DNA of 29,904 bases. It comes from an uncultured Lachnospiraceae bacterium. GTDB lineage: Bacteria > Bacillota > Clostridia > Lachnospirales > Lachnospiraceae. The first letter of the stretch is position 1. Each line of letters opens with the position of its first letter. Below are positions 1 through 9,598 of this stretch, one piece after another. Location of the stretch: contig CAJTJY010000032.1 in NCBI GenBank assembly GCA_910576975.1, positions 1 through 29,904 of the forward strand, read 5' to 3'. Both the position numbers and the translations under genes were made by a program. The notes below the pieces were generated by a model that did no database searches, was not told the DNA's origin, and worked only from the letters and a program-made list of their open reading frames with translations.

Positions 1-66
1 CACTTTGTGATGGAAACACTTTGGCACTATGAATTACAAAATGGGGAAACTCAAAAAATAACATAA
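1..66 (+). CDS. 3' end of an unidentified gene (partial)
   Basis: Frame 1 is open from the first base to a TAA at 64-66 and gives a 21-residue tail ending in QKIT. It could be the C-terminus of a gene that starts outside the window. The piece is too short to assign to a family, and a chance open frame is possible. An imperfect stem (CCCTCTG near 75-81, CAGAGAG near 112-118) lies just downstream and might be part of its transcription end. Confidence 0.3.
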   Translation, partial: HFVMETLWHYELQNGETQKIT

Positions 67-575
67 ACTTTACCCTCTGACGCATAACATGACGATCATG
101 CAAGGATGCCCCAGAGAGTATGATTTAGGGTTTTTCTGTCATTTTAAGAAATAATTATTAGTAAAAAACTTTAACTTTCATTATATCTATAATGCCATGA
201 TTAATGCCTGAATTACGCAAACATTGCCATTTTTACTTTTTATCTTTTAGAATTTGAAAAGCACGGATTTCGCATGTTTGCGTTTTTTCTTTGATTAAAA
301 TTAAAAAAAGTTTACTAAAAAATATAATATATTAAATAAAAGTAGACAAATAATTGCACAATTTTTCTTTCTTTTCTTTGTAAAAACTAGATATATTTTA
401 TAAAAACATCTTTTCTTAATTCAATTTTTGTGTTAAAATGTGTGGCAAAAGAAAATATGCGGTTTAGTAAAATGCGTAATTTAAATAAATATTATTTTTC
501 ATTAAAAAATTAAAATAGCCGACCGCGAGGATAGGCAATTTTTAATTTATAAAAATTAAAAGGAGGATCATATTT
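67..575. other. AT-rich intergenic region upstream of the sialidase gene
   Basis: About 500 bases with no convincing gene. The sequence is very AT-rich, especially 150-560, in sharp contrast to the GC-rich coding start of the sialidase. It contains a short palindrome (CATGA, loop CGA, TCATG at 89-101), one candidate promoter near 431-439, and at its end a strong ribosome binding site, AGGAGG at 561-566, nine bases before the sialidase ATG. The long untranslated leader (over 120 bases if that promoter is used) leaves room for regulation, but I see no recognisable riboswitch or operator. Confidence 0.6.
431..439 (+). promoter_or_regulatory. Candidate extended -10 promoter for the sialidase
   Basis: TGTTAAAAT is an extended -10 element (TG, one base, then TAAAAT at 434-439). 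The -35 position, 17 bases upstream, is poor and T-rich. It is the best promoter-like match I found in the AT-rich leader, but chance matches are easy in such sequence. Confidence 0.3.
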
Positions 576-3500
576 ATGAAGAATGCATTTGTATCTCGCA
601 AATGGAAGCGGATTGCAAGCGCCGGCTTGTCTTTAGCCATGTGTGTAAGCTTGTTTTCCTCTGTGCCCGTTTCGGCTGCGCCTTCAGAAAAGGCCGCGCC
701 CCAGCAAGCGGTGGAGAAAGTACCTGTAAAAGATAAGACGCCTGTCACGGACAAGGCGGGCCCTGTCTTCATGTCTCAGCTGGATGGAAATGAGACGCAG
801 GGCCATCCGTTTCCCAAAGGGACGGCGGGGAGCAACATCTTCCGCATTCCAGCTATGATCACCATGGAGACGGGCGAGCTGCTTGCCATTGCCGACATTC
901 GGTACTCGCAGACCGTGGACGGCAATGGCCTTGACACCATCGCCGCCATTTCCGGCGACGGCGGAAAGACGTGGGAGTACGGGTTCCCGTTCTATTTCCC
1001 AGACAGCTACAGGGACTCGTATCAAAACGCCACGGCAGCCATCGACCCTGGCCTGCTGGAGGGGCCGGACGGGACCATTTACTGTATTGCCGACATATTC
1101 CCCACATACTACTCCCTTCAGAATGTCGGTCCGAGGCTCGGCACTGGCTACGTGACCATAGACGGCGAGGAGCGCCTTGCCTTGACGGACGACTATGCCA
1201 ACGTGGGGACAAAGCCGGAAGACGAGAACGACACGCGTTATTTATATTATGTGGGCAATTTTCTGGACGGCTATGCCCAGATTCTCAAACGGGAGGACCA
1301 CATGCCCACGGGATATGCCGTGGATGAATGGTACAACCTCTACACGGTGGACGAGCAGGGAGCATACCATGACGACCTGACCCAGCCGCAAATCAATAAC
1401 GAGGATCACCGGGTGCAGCAGAACGTGTATTACAGGGATTCCAAGTTCCATGTGTTTGAGACGGGCTACCTGTGGCTCATTACGTCCAAGGATCATGGGA
1501 GGACCTGGGAGCATCCGAGGGACATCGCATCGCAGGTGAGGCGCGACAGCGACGGATCGCTGCTGATATCTCCGGGGTGCGGCCTTACGACTAGCGACGG
1601 CACGCTGGTGATAGGGGCGTATCATCACACCGCTGACCCGGAGAATGCGCAGAACAGGATGGAGGGGGCAAGCCTGCTGTATTCCTCCGACAACGGCATT
1701 ACCTGGAACCGGACGGAGGACATCCCAGGCGTGATGTCTTCTGAAAACGAGGTCGTGGAGCTTGAGGATGGCACGATCCGCATGTTCTACCGCGGACATT
1801 CCGGAAAGGTTGCCTATGCGGACTTTGTCAAGAATGAGCAAGGCGGCTATGACGTGGGGAGCGCCGTCACGGTGGACGAATGTTCCGTGACGTCCACCTG
1901 TAACATGGGAGCCATCGCATACTCGAAAAAAATCGATGGAAAGCAGGTGATCCTGGTCTCCATGCCCCAGGGTCCTAACAGGGCGAATGGAAAGGTGTTT
2001 ACGTTCTTGGTGAATGACGATGCCGGCAAGACAATGAGGCTGATCCATACGCTCGACGTCGAGGGCGGCGGGGAATCGTTCACTTACTCGAACATGACGG
2101 AGCTGCCGGATGGATCCGTCGGCCTGTTGTGGGAAGGAGGCGGTTACAATACTGAGATATGGTACGAAAGGTATGATATTTCGGATTTTGCACCAGGACA
2201 AGTATTGGAAAGCGCAGATGGTTCGGAGAACATTGCTGTGACGGTTGAAAAGGGCGAAGATTTTGTAAATGCTTTCAATGTTTCTGGCAATGGAGGAAAC
2301 CTTGCTGTCGAGACTGAACCGAATCAAAATGTTGCCACTGCAAAGGTGGATAAGAGCAACGCTACTTCTGTGAAAGCTCCTGTCTATTCCTATGTATCAC
2401 AGAGCGAGAGCATGGCAGATGCTTTTAACATTGCGTCTTCGGAGCCAAGTACGTTAGAACTTACGGACCTGGAATTTACCTTTAATAAAAATGAAAATGG
2501 CTCCTGGCATGTCAAGAATCAAGCTTCTGGACAATGGCTGACACTTAATGGGGGAGGAGATAATCATTTTGAAAATCAAGCCGAAAATATGGAGTTGGAA
2601 TTATCTGTCGAATCTGGGGGCAGAATTACTTTGGGGCGTTCTGGTAGTGATAGGAATGGTATTCTCATGTTTCATAAGCCTTGGATGAGGTTTAACCGGC
2701 TTAATTCTCAATTGGATGGTTCTCAGCCCGAGTTAACTTTGTGGGAAAAGGGAGCAGATGCCTCTCAAAATAGCAAAATTCCAGGATATCAAAAAGTAGA
2801 AGTTACTGAACAAAGTCTTGAAAGCCTTTCTGGAAAAAGCTGTTTGATAACCGCAGAGGTAGACGGATGCATTATATTGCTGAATCCGCAGAATGGAATG
2901 AATGGTAATACAAAGCTTTTAATGCCTCAAGCTGCAGTTCCAGTATATAGCCATGCTCAAGATGCGTCTGACATGAATACTGCTTTTGCGACGGACACAG
3001 CGACGCCATATATGTTGGAATTGACAGACGCAGAATGTACGTTTACAAAAAACAGTGACAAATACCATGTATTTAATGAGGCAACACAGCGATATTTGAC
3101 ATTTAATACAGGTACTGCTAGTGAATACTTCAACGAAAACGCCCATGACATAATCATAACGCCGCAAGATGACGGCACTGTCCAGATGAGCAATGAGTAC
3201 CTGAACAATACGGGGTGCATTCTATTCTTTAAGAACCAGATGAATTGGAACAGGACGACGGACAATACAAATAATGCTGGAATATATAGCCTTGCACTTT
3301 GGGAGAGAACTGAAAATGCTCCTGCTGACAGTAAGATTCCAGGCTATCAGAAAGTGATTGCTACCAATGCAAACATCGATGGCAAGAGATATTTGATCAC
3401 TGCAGAAGTGAACGACAAGATCGTTTTGCTCTACCCAGACAATAGTAAAAAGGAAAGACTGCTGGGTGATATTGAGCAGGCGATTATCAGGACGCCTGTC

Positions 3501-6500
3501 AAGGTAGAAGAGGCTACGAAAGCTACGGTGACCATTACCGGCGTCAATGAAGGCTTCACAAAAGCAGTCATTGCTGGGATAGAATATTACATACAGGTCA
3601 CTACGGACCACACTGTGTATGGCAAGGTTGGGGAGAATATCGACATAGCTCTTTCTGGGTCTTATGAGGTAAAGGAAGGTCAAGACAAGGCGACTGTGAC
3701 AGAAGTGGGAGAAGGAACATATTCGCCGTATGACCATGTTGCTCAAAAATCCGAGAGCCTAGATAGTTTTTCAAAAGAGAAAAATCAAGACATTTCTCTT
3801 GCTGATGCGGAGTTTGCCTTTACCAAAGATACGGAAAACGAGAATCAGTGGTTTATTAAGAGGGGCGACAAATATTTCATAAATGATAAAGAGAGCAGGG
3901 AATTGTTTGGAACGGATCCTGTATCGATGACGGTTGCCCGAACAAGCGAGGGCGCTGCCACTTTCCGATTCTCTAGAAATTTTGACGGAACTGACAGATA
4001 TTTTATATTTTATGCTCCGCAGATGAACTTTAATGCATGGGGCGGCTTAAACGGTGCAGGTTGCAAGTATGATTTGACACTCTGGAAGAAAGATGCTTCC
4101 GTGACGGATGGCGTGCTTCCTGGATACCAAAAAATGGCTGCGAGCGAGGAGATAGAAGACGGTGGCGTGTATTTAATGACCTATATTTTTGAGGCAGATG
4201 GCAAAGAGCATGTTATTCTTTTTTATCCGAAAGATGGCGCGATCAATTCGATTGCAGATGATATTACCAAGTTGTACCGTGCTGACAAGTCGGTTCGCAT
4301 TACGCCGACGGCTGCCGGTAAATTCCAGATTGTCGTGGATGGAGAGACTTATAAATATCAATTCTCTGAAGTAAATTGCACTCATGCGCAAACACAGGTC
4401 AAGGGTTATGTGGATGCAGACTGTGAAAGTGACGGTTACACGGGAGACACCGTTTGCGTCGCATGTAACGAGGTGACAACGCCAGGAAAATCTGTTGATG
4501 CGCTTGGTCATGCATATGCAGAGGCAGTGGTTAAGCAAGCGCTTACAGAGGAACGAAATGGAATTGCCTTGAGCGTTTGCAGCAACAACGGTTATCATCA
4601 AAAGAAAACGGTTACATACGCTTCGGCTTACAAGCGCTTGAAAGAGCTTTTCCAAGAGGCGCCGGAAGAAATCTCTGAAGCTCAAAAAGCAAAATACAGA
4701 GAGGCAGACGTTGCTGCAGTGACGGAAGCGTATAATAGCGGAAAAGCAGTTTCCCAAAAGGAGGCGGCGCAGCAGACGAACAAGGAAATGTATGGCAGCA
4801 TTGACGCATTGGTGTCCGCAAAGACGAAGATGCATGCCTACAGGAAGAACGTGGAGAGTCAACTAGCCATAGGCATTACTGATGCAAAGCCCATTCATGA
4901 CAAAGGGCAGCAGGGCTACTCAAAGGAAACATGGGATGCGTTTGAGGCGGCGTACACGGCTGCCGTCGCAGTGACGGATGCCGCTCAGAAGAGCTATGCC
5001 GAGCTGGAAGCCCTTGTGACAACGCTCAAGGAGACGTCCAGCGTGTTGAGCTTTGAGAGCCACAAGGCAAGCCTGCAAGAATATTATGACGCTCATAAAG
5101 ATAAAGATCAGAATGACTATACTAGCAAGACGTGGAAAATTTTTGAGGACGCTTTAAATAAGGCAAAAAGTGTATTAGACCAAGATAAGCCAGCCATAAG
5201 GGAGATTGAGGAAGCTGAGAAAGCGCTGAGAAATGCAGTGGAAAGCTTGCGGAGACTGGCAGAGGAAATAATTTCTGTTCCAGGCAGCATCGTATACACT
5301 GCTCCTGCAGCAGGACAATACCCGAAAGCTGCGGCTATCGCCGTAGGCGAAAGCGATACCAAGCATACGTTTGACATTTCAGACTGGACTGAGGAGACCC
5401 CGACCTTGGTACGCAAAGACGCAAGCGCTGCGGCAGAGATTGTCAAAAAGGACGGGATCTGGGGATTTAATGACCAGTTGAAATCAGACGATCAGAAATA
5501 TGACGTCAATGGAGAAAAATCCATGGCGGTCACTTTCAAGCTATGGCTGAATGCCATCGAGAACAGCAACACAGTGGAGATCCTGGCAAAGGGCCAGCAG
5601 TATTCGATTCAGCTCAAAAATGGAGCGCTTACCTTATGGATGCTGTACGACGGATATCCTACAGAAGAATTTACATTAAATGCGGAGGAGCATGCCGGAA
5701 AGTGGCTGGATGTCGTGGCGGTTATCAATGGAAAAGACAGGCGGCAGCGCCTGTATGTCAACGGCAAAGCCTCCCAAAGCATCAACGAGGGCGAGGTTAA
5801 TTTATACCCGGCAACGGAGCCATTCACGGTGGGATATCGTGATGGTGGCGACGGAATACCATTTACAAAGGACATTGGTTATCTGGCAGATATTAAGTTT
5901 TATGATTGCGGGGCGGACGACGTGACAGAAGGACTGACCTGTGACTATGAAGCAGTTGTGAACTCTTTGAATGTAAAAACACCAAACGCAATCATCTCGG
6001 CAGATCCGTTTGATGCAAATACAGTGTGGAGCGTCGTTACTGGAAATACGTCTACCATTATTGAAGGAAACGCAAAGTTTGCAGAAAATACTTCCTATAA
6101 GGCGGTTACGACACTTCAGGCGCACGAAGAATTCACTTTCCCAACTACGGAAGAATTCCGTAATGTGGTGAAAGAGAAAGTAACCACGGGCAAGGAAGAC
6201 GCAAGCGTGACGGTAGCTGTTTCAGAAGATGGACGAAGCATGACGATTGAAGTCTCATATCTGACAGAGGGGGCGGTAACCCCGGCAGAATGCACTTGCG
6301 GCATCAGCGGGCTGAGCATCAGCGGTGGCACGGAACTTGTGATACCATCCGACGCAGAGCAAGGCACGCTTGAGCTGAAAGCAGAAGCGAGCGTAGAGGG
6401 TTCTTGCCAGGTTGAGGGCCACCCAGGGGCAAACGCGGTCACATACGCCTATGCGATCAAGGAGGGCGCTGACAGCAATACTGCAGGAGCATCCTTGCAG

Positions 6501-8672
6501 CAAGAGCAAGACAAGGCCATTGTGACAGCGACGCAGGAAGGAAGAGCAGTGGTCACAGTGACGGCGACGCTGGCAGATGGGACGGAAAGCGCAAAGAGCA
6601 AGACGGAAGAAGTCACCATTACGGTTACCAAGGCAAAAGCTGGTGAATTCATTGTGAGCTTTGATAAAAATGCAGGAGAAGACAAGGTAGACGGCATGCC
6701 AAAGAATGCGACCGTGAAAAGCGGGACGGCGTTTGCCAAGCCAGCAGAAATTCCGACAAGAACGGGACATGTCTTCAAAGGCTGGAGCAAGACCGCGGAC
6801 GGTGCAGCGATTGCCGACGCCGATTGGCCGCAGACCATCGAAGCAGACACGACGTTTTACGCGGTATGGGAAAGTGAGGCGGCAACGCCGGGCGAGTGCA
6901 CCTGCGGCATTACCAAGGTGACGATCAGCGGCGGATCACGGATCACGATACCTGCCACGGCGGAAAGCGGAACGCTGCAGCTGGGCGCGTCAGCTGAAGT
7001 GGGCTCCTGCCAGGTGGAAGGACACCCAGACGGCAACACGGTGACATACGCCTATGCAATCAAGGAAGGAGCCGAGAACAATACGGCAGGAGCAAGCGTC
7101 GACGCAAACACGGGGTTTGTGACAGCAACACGCGAAGGAAAGGCAGTGATCACGGTGACCGCAACGCTGGCCACCGGAACGGAAAGCGCAAAGAGCAAGA
7201 CCGAAGAAGTCACGATCACCGTGACCAAGGCAGAGGAAGGAACGCTCGTGGTGAGATTTGACGCCAACGCGGGAGGCGACAAGGTGGACGGAATGCCGGA
7301 GGAGACGAGCGTGGAAAGCGGAAAGACACTTGCCAAGCCGGCGGAAGTTCCGACTAGGGCAGGTCACGTCTTCAAAGGATGGAGCAGGACCGCAGACGGA
7401 GCGGTGATCGCCGACGCCGACTGGCCACAGACCATCAGCGAGGATACGACATTTTATGCGGTATGGGAAAAAGAATCTGGCAACATCACGCAAGAAGAGG
7501 CGGAAGCCGCGATGACAGAGGCGATTTCCGCAGCGGAAAGACTGCTCAAGTTCGCGCAGGGCAATTACACGGCGGAAAGCTGGGCAGTGTTCGAGGCAGC
7601 GTACAATGCAGCCAAAAACCCGGCGGCAGGGATCAGCGCGGCAGAGCTGAAGCAGCTGGCTGACAGCCTGGCAAGCGCACAGGGCCAGCTCGTGCTGGAT
7701 CAAAACGGCGTCGTGGAGAACGCAAACAAGACCATTGCGGCAGCCGACGCCAAGTTTGCAGAAGTCAGCAAGGGGACGAAAGCGTACGAGGCAGGCTCCT
7801 GGGCGGCATACCAGACGGCGTACGAGGCATTGAAAAAGGCGATCGCCGAGAACGCGGACGCAGAAACCCTCAACGGGCTCTACCAGGCGCTTGCCGAGGC
7901 GGAAAGCCTGCTCAAGGAGGACACCGCCTGGATGGATGCCAAGGGGGCGCTGACAAAGGCGCTCAAGACGGCGAAGCCAAAGCATGACAAGGGCGCAAAG
8001 GCGTACACCAGCGCAACCTGGAAGCCGTTCAAGACTGCGTATGACAACGCAAACAAGCAGAAGAACGCCACCGCGTCAAGCTGCACGGCCAGCAAGCTCA
8101 AACAGCTGGCAGAGAGGCTGGACAGCACGAGAAAGGCGTTGAAGAACGCCCCAGTACTGAAAAAGGGAGACTCGATTGTAAAGAACAACGTCAAGTACGT
8201 GGTGACCAACGTCAGCAAGAAGACGGTCCGCGCAGAGGGCGTGAAGTCAAAGAAGAACAAGAAGTTCAGCGTCAACATCCTGTCAACGGTAACGATCAAG
8301 GGATTCAAGTGCAACGTCACGGAGGTCAAGGCGAAGGCGTTCTACAAGTTCACGAAGATCACCAAGGTGACGATAGGAAAGAAAGTGACCAAGATAGGAA
8401 AGCAGGCGTTCGAGGGCTGCAAGGCGGTGACGACGCTGACGGTGAGCGGCGACGTGAAGACGTTTGACAAGCAAAGCTTCAACGGCTGCAAGAAGCTGAA
8501 GAAGGTAGTGTTCAAGGGAAAGAAGGTGCCGGCATTCAAGTCGAAGGCATTCAAGGGAACGGCATCGAACATGAAAGTGACCCTGAACAAGAAAATGAGC
8601 AAGAAGAACAAGGCAAAGATGAAGACGGCGCTGAAGAAAGCGGGCGTCAGCAAGAAAGCAAAAATTAAATAG
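576..8672 (+). CDS. Very large secreted exo-alpha-sialidase (GH33), multimodular
   Basis: 2698-residue exported enzyme expected to remove terminal sialic acid from host glycans such as mucin. Residues 1-34 form a signal peptide with a likely cut after PVSA. Residues 86-530 are a six-bladed sialidase: FRIP motif with Arg90, acid/base Asp115, Asp boxes at 126-133, 304-311 and 370-377 and a degenerate one at 480-487, Glu392, Arg406, Arg469, nucleophile Tyr504 and partner Glu520. A roughly 150-residue insert lies between Asp boxes 1 and 2. Next come three ~185-residue repeat modules (603-1234), a Cys-rich ALGH-type segment (from Cys1268), two FIVAR helical modules (1432-1565), a LamG-like lectin fold (about 1590-1780), two 202-residue Big/InlB-type repeats (1905-2303), three more FIVAR-like modules (2305-2530) and a lysine-rich BspA-type LRR tail. 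No LPXTG anchor or C-terminal membrane segment is visible, so retention may depend on the basic tail. AGGAGG at 561-566 fixes the start. Confidence 0.93.
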   Translation: MKNAFVSRKWKRIASAGLSLAMCVSLFSSVPVSAAPSEKAAPQQAVEKVPVKDKTPVTDKAGPVFMSQLDGNETQGHPFPKGTAGSNIFRIPAMITMETGELLAIADIRYSQTVDGNGLDTIAAISGDGGKTWEYGFPFYFPDSYRDSYQNATAAIDPGLLEGPDGTIYCIADIFPTYYSLQNVGPRLGTGYVTIDGEERLALTDDYANVGTKPEDENDTRYLYYVGNFLDGYAQILKREDHMPTGYAVDEWYNLYTVDEQGAYHDDLTQPQINNEDHRVQQNVYYRDSKFHVFETGYLWLITSKDHGRTWEHPRDIASQVRRDSDGSLLISPGCGLTTSDGTLVIGAYHHTADPENAQNRMEGASLLYSSDNGITWNRTEDIPGVMSSENEVVELEDGTIRMFYRGHSGKVAYADFVKNEQGGYDVGSAVTVDECSVTSTCNMGAIAYSKKIDGKQVILVSMPQGPNRANGKVFTFLVNDDAGKTMRLIHTLDVEGGGESFTYSNMTELPDGSVGLLWEGGGYNTEIWYERYDISDFAPGQVLESADGSENIAVTVEKGEDFVNAFNVSGNGGNLAVETEPNQNVATAKVDKSNATSVKAPVYSYVSQSESMADAFNIASSEPSTLELTDLEFTFNKNENGSWHVKNQASGQWLTLNGGGDNHFENQAENMELELSVESGGRITLGRSGSDRNGILMFHKPWMRFNRLNSQLDGSQPELTLWEKGADASQNSKIPGYQKVEVTEQSLESLSGKSCLITAEVDGCIILLNPQNGMNGNTKLLMPQAAVPVYSHAQDASDMNTAFATDTATPYMLELTDAECTFTKNSDKYHVFNEATQRYLTFNTGTASEYFNENAHDIIITPQDDGTVQMSNEYLNNTGCILFFKNQMNWNRTTDNTNNAGIYSLALWERTENAPADSKIPGYQKVIATNANIDGKRYLITAEVNDKIVLLYPDNSKKERLLGDIEQAIIRTPVKVEEATKATVTITGVNEGFTKAVIAGIEYYIQVTTDHTVYGKVGENIDIALSGSYEVKEGQDKATVTEVGEGTYSPYDHVAQKSESLDSFSKEKNQDISLADAEFAFTKDTENENQWFIKRGDKYFINDKESRELFGTDPVSMTVARTSEGAATFRFSRNFDGTDRYFIFYAPQMNFNAWGGLNGAGCKYDLTLWKKDASVTDGVLPGYQKMAASEEIEDGGVYLMTYIFEADGKEHVILFYPKDGAINSIADDITKLYRADKSVRITPTAAGKFQIVVDGETYKYQFSEVNCTHAQTQVKGYVDADCESDGYTGDTVCVACNEVTTPGKSVDALGHAYAEAVVKQALTEERNGIALSVCSNNGYHQKKTVTYASAYKRLKELFQEAPEEISEAQKAKYREADVAAVTEAYNSGKAVSQKEAAQQTNKEMYGSIDALVSAKTKMHAYRKNVESQLAIGITDAKPIHDKGQQGYSKETWDAFEAAYTAAVAVTDAAQKSYAELEALVTTLKETSSVLSFESHKASLQEYYDAHKDKDQNDYTSKTWKIFEDALNKAKSVLDQDKPAIREIEEAEKALRNAVESLRRLAEEIISVPGSIVYTAPAAGQYPKAAAIAVGESDTKHTFDISDWTEETPTLVRKDASAAAEIVKKDGIWGFNDQLKSDDQKYDVNGEKSMAVTFKLWLNAIENSNTVEILAKGQQYSIQLKNGALTLWMLYDGYPTEEFTLNAEEHAGKWLDVVAVINGKDRRQRLYVNGKASQSINEGEVNLYPATEPFTVGYRDGGDGIPFTKDIGYLADIKFYDCGADDVTEGLTCDYEAVVNSLNVKTPNAIISADPFDANTVWSVVTGNTSTIIEGNAKFAENTSYKAVTTLQAHEEFTFPTTEEFRNVVKEKVTTGKEDASVTVAVSEDGRSMTIEVSYLTEGAVTPAECTCGISGLSISGGTELVIPSDAEQGTLELKAEASVEGSCQVEGHPGANAVTYAYAIKEGADSNTAGASLQQEQDKAIVTATQEGRAVVTVTATLADGTESAKSKTEEVTITVTKAKAGEFIVSFDKNAGEDKVDGMPKNATVKSGTAFAKPAEIPTRTGHVFKGWSKTADGAAIADADWPQTIEADTTFYAVWESEAATPGECTCGITKVTISGGSRITIPATAESGTLQLGASAEVGSCQVEGHPDGNTVTYAYAIKEGAENNTAGASVDANTGFVTATREGKAVITVTATLATGTESAKSKTEEVTITVTKAEEGTLVVRFDANAGGDKVDGMPEETSVESGKTLAKPAEVPTRAGHVFKGWSRTADGAVIADADWPQTISEDTTFYAVWEKESGNITQEEAEAAMTEAISAAERLLKFAQGNYTAESWAVFEAAYNAAKNPAAGISAAELKQLADSLASAQGQLVLDQNGVVENANKTIAAADAKFAEVSKGTKAYEAGSWAAYQTAYEALKKAIAENADAETLNGLYQALAEAESLLKEDTAWMDAKGALTKALKTAKPKHDKGAKAYTSATWKPFKTAYDNANKQKNATASSCTASKLKQLAERLDSTRKALKNAPVLKKGDSIVKNNVKYVVTNVSKKTVRAEGVKSKKNKKFSVNILSTVTIKGFKCNVTEVKAKAFYKFTKITKVTIGKKVTKIGKQAFEGCKAVTTLTVSGDVKTFDKQSFNGCKKLKKVVFKGKKVPAFKSKAFKGTASNMKVTLNKKMSKKNKAKMKTALKKAGVSKKAKIK
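2382..4275 (+). repeat. Three divergent ~185-residue modules within the sialidase
   Basis: Coding repeats starting near residues 603, 788 and 1049. Each opens with a Ser/Glu-rich stretch before LELTD- or ISLAD-type residues, then an E-F-T-F-K/N-K strand, a motif around MxFNR or MNWNR, a LTLWEK- or LALWER-like strand, a conserved PGYQK, and an ITAEV-like strand followed by an ILLNP-, VLLYP- or ILFYP-like strand. The spacing suggests beta-rich carbohydrate-binding or adhesion domains, perhaps beta-trefoil-like. I cannot name the family. Copies 2 and 3 are separated by an additional ~80-residue insert. This segment is more AT-rich than the catalytic domain. Confidence 0.7.
6288..7485 (+). repeat. 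Tandem 606-bp (202-residue) Big/InlB-type duplication
   Basis: Two direct copies start at 6288 and 6894, each opening with ECTCGI. Each contains an immunoglobulin-like bacterial segment (YAYAIKEGA, then VTVTATLA, then KTEEVTITVTKA) followed by an InlB B-repeat/Flg_new module (GHVFKGWS, then TTFYAVWE). The copies are close at both protein and DNA level, indicating a relatively recent internal duplication that probably lengthens the stalk. The array is prone to recombination and to assembly collapse. Confidence 0.85.
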
Positions 8673-8699
8673 GCCGTTATAGAGCAAATAGCACATGGG

Positions 8700-8735
8700 A
8701 CTGCCGTACTGATTTTTGGTACGGCAGTCTTTGTA
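8700..8735 (+). terminator. Rho-independent terminator of the sialidase gene
   Basis: Perfect 10-bp stem ACTGCCGTAC (8700-8709) pairing with GTACGGCAGT (8719-8728) across a 9-base loop, followed by a T-rich tail. It lies 28 bases after the stop codon and separates the sialidase from the downstream genes. Confidence 0.88.
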
Positions 8736-8825
8736 TTTTAGGAATATCATAGCAGCCTGTGTTATTGTTTAAATTTGAATTTCTGGAAAAGTGAGGCGAT
8801 TTTTTCTGAATCTATGTCTAGGAGG

Positions 8826-8854
8826 TTGCAAATATCAAAAAAGCCCTTTATAAT
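8826..8854 (+). promoter_or_regulatory. Sigma-A-type promoter for the exonuclease/topB unit
   Basis: TTGCAA (8826-8831), 17-base spacer, then a perfect TATAAT (8849-8854). Transcription would start near 8861, leaving a leader of under 30 bases. A 9-bp inverted repeat, AAAAGCCCT (8839-8847) and AGGGCTTTT (8876-8884), brackets the -10 element and start region and could be an operator or a hairpin over the translation start. Confidence 0.65.
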
Positions 8855-8887
8855 GATGAAATCAAAAGAGAAATGAGGGCTTTTAGC

Positions 8888-9562
8888 GTGACAAGGAACA
8901 AAGGAAAACGTTTGAATCAATATCTCAGCGACTATGTGGTGTTTGATTTGGAGACAACGGGCGTTCGGCCGGAAGTGGATCAAATTATAGAAATTGCTGC
9001 TCTCCGGGTACGGGAGCATAACATTGTGGGGAAATATTCCACCCTGGTCAATCCAGGGATGCATATTCCGCCATCTGCGACAGCGGTCAATCACATTACA
9101 GATGATATGGTAGAGGACGAGCCAAAAATAGAAGAAGTTCTTGGAGGATTTCTGGAGTTTGCGGGAAATGATGTTCTGGTAGGGCATAATATTCACAGCT
9201 TTGATTTGAATTTTATCATTGACGCCGCCATGGGTGTATTTGGAAGAGATGTGCGCAACAATTACGTCGATACGCTTTATATGGCGAGGAATTGCCTGCC
9301 AAAGCTGCCTCATTACAAGCTGTCTGATGTAGCGAATCACTTTGGAATCAGCGCCGTAGGGGCTCACCGGGCGTTGAATGACTGTGTTATCAATCAGGGC
9401 TGTTATGAGTCATTAGGAAAGATTCTAATAGAGCGGCAGAAAGTCGAGCCAGAGGCGATTTGCCCTAAATGCGGCGCAGAGATGGTGAAACGCAGCGGGA
9501 AGTATGGAGAGTTTTATGGGTGCAGTGATTTTCCGCGCTGCCGCGGCACTCGAAAGTTATAA
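8888..9562 (+). CDS. DnaQ-type 3'-5' exonuclease with C-terminal topoisomerase-like zinc finger
   Basis: DEDDh exonuclease similar to the proofreading domain of DNA polymerase III. Exo I is the FDLETTG motif, Exo II is in VGHNIHSFDLNF, and Exo III carries the His and Asp of HRALNDC. The last ~35 residues hold a four-cysteine finger (CPKCG, then CSDFPRC) of the type found at the C-terminus of type IA topoisomerases. I prefer the GTG at 8888 because AGGG at 8876-8879 lies eight bases upstream. An in-frame ATG at 8873 has no ribosome binding site and adds five residues. topB follows after 36 bases, so the two are probably co-transcribed and may act together in DNA repair or decatenation; this link is inferred from position and the shared finger. 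The exact substrate is unknown. Confidence 0.85.
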   Translation: MTRNKGKRLNQYLSDYVVFDLETTGVRPEVDQIIEIAALRVREHNIVGKYSTLVNPGMHIPPSATAVNHITDDMVEDEPKIEEVLGGFLEFAGNDVLVGHNIHSFDLNFIIDAAMGVFGRDVRNNYVDTLYMARNCLPKLPHYKLSDVANHFGISAVGAHRALNDCVINQGCYESLGKILIERQKVEPEAICPKCGAEMVKRSGKYGEFYGCSDFPRCRGTRKL

Positions 9563-9598
9563 ATGAAACCTAAAATGTAAGGAAAGTGTGAGACATAT

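Noticed and set aside
1242..2327. Long open frame on the minus strand inside the sialidase gene
   Set aside because: It is antisense to the conserved catalytic domain, lacks a ribosome binding site and family motifs, and is explained by codon bias in GC-rich sequence.
8160..8672. LPXTG or other sortase anchor at the sialidase C-terminus
   Set aside because: The tail is lysine-rich with LRR-like strands and ends in KKAKIK; there is no LPXTG motif or hydrophobic segment.
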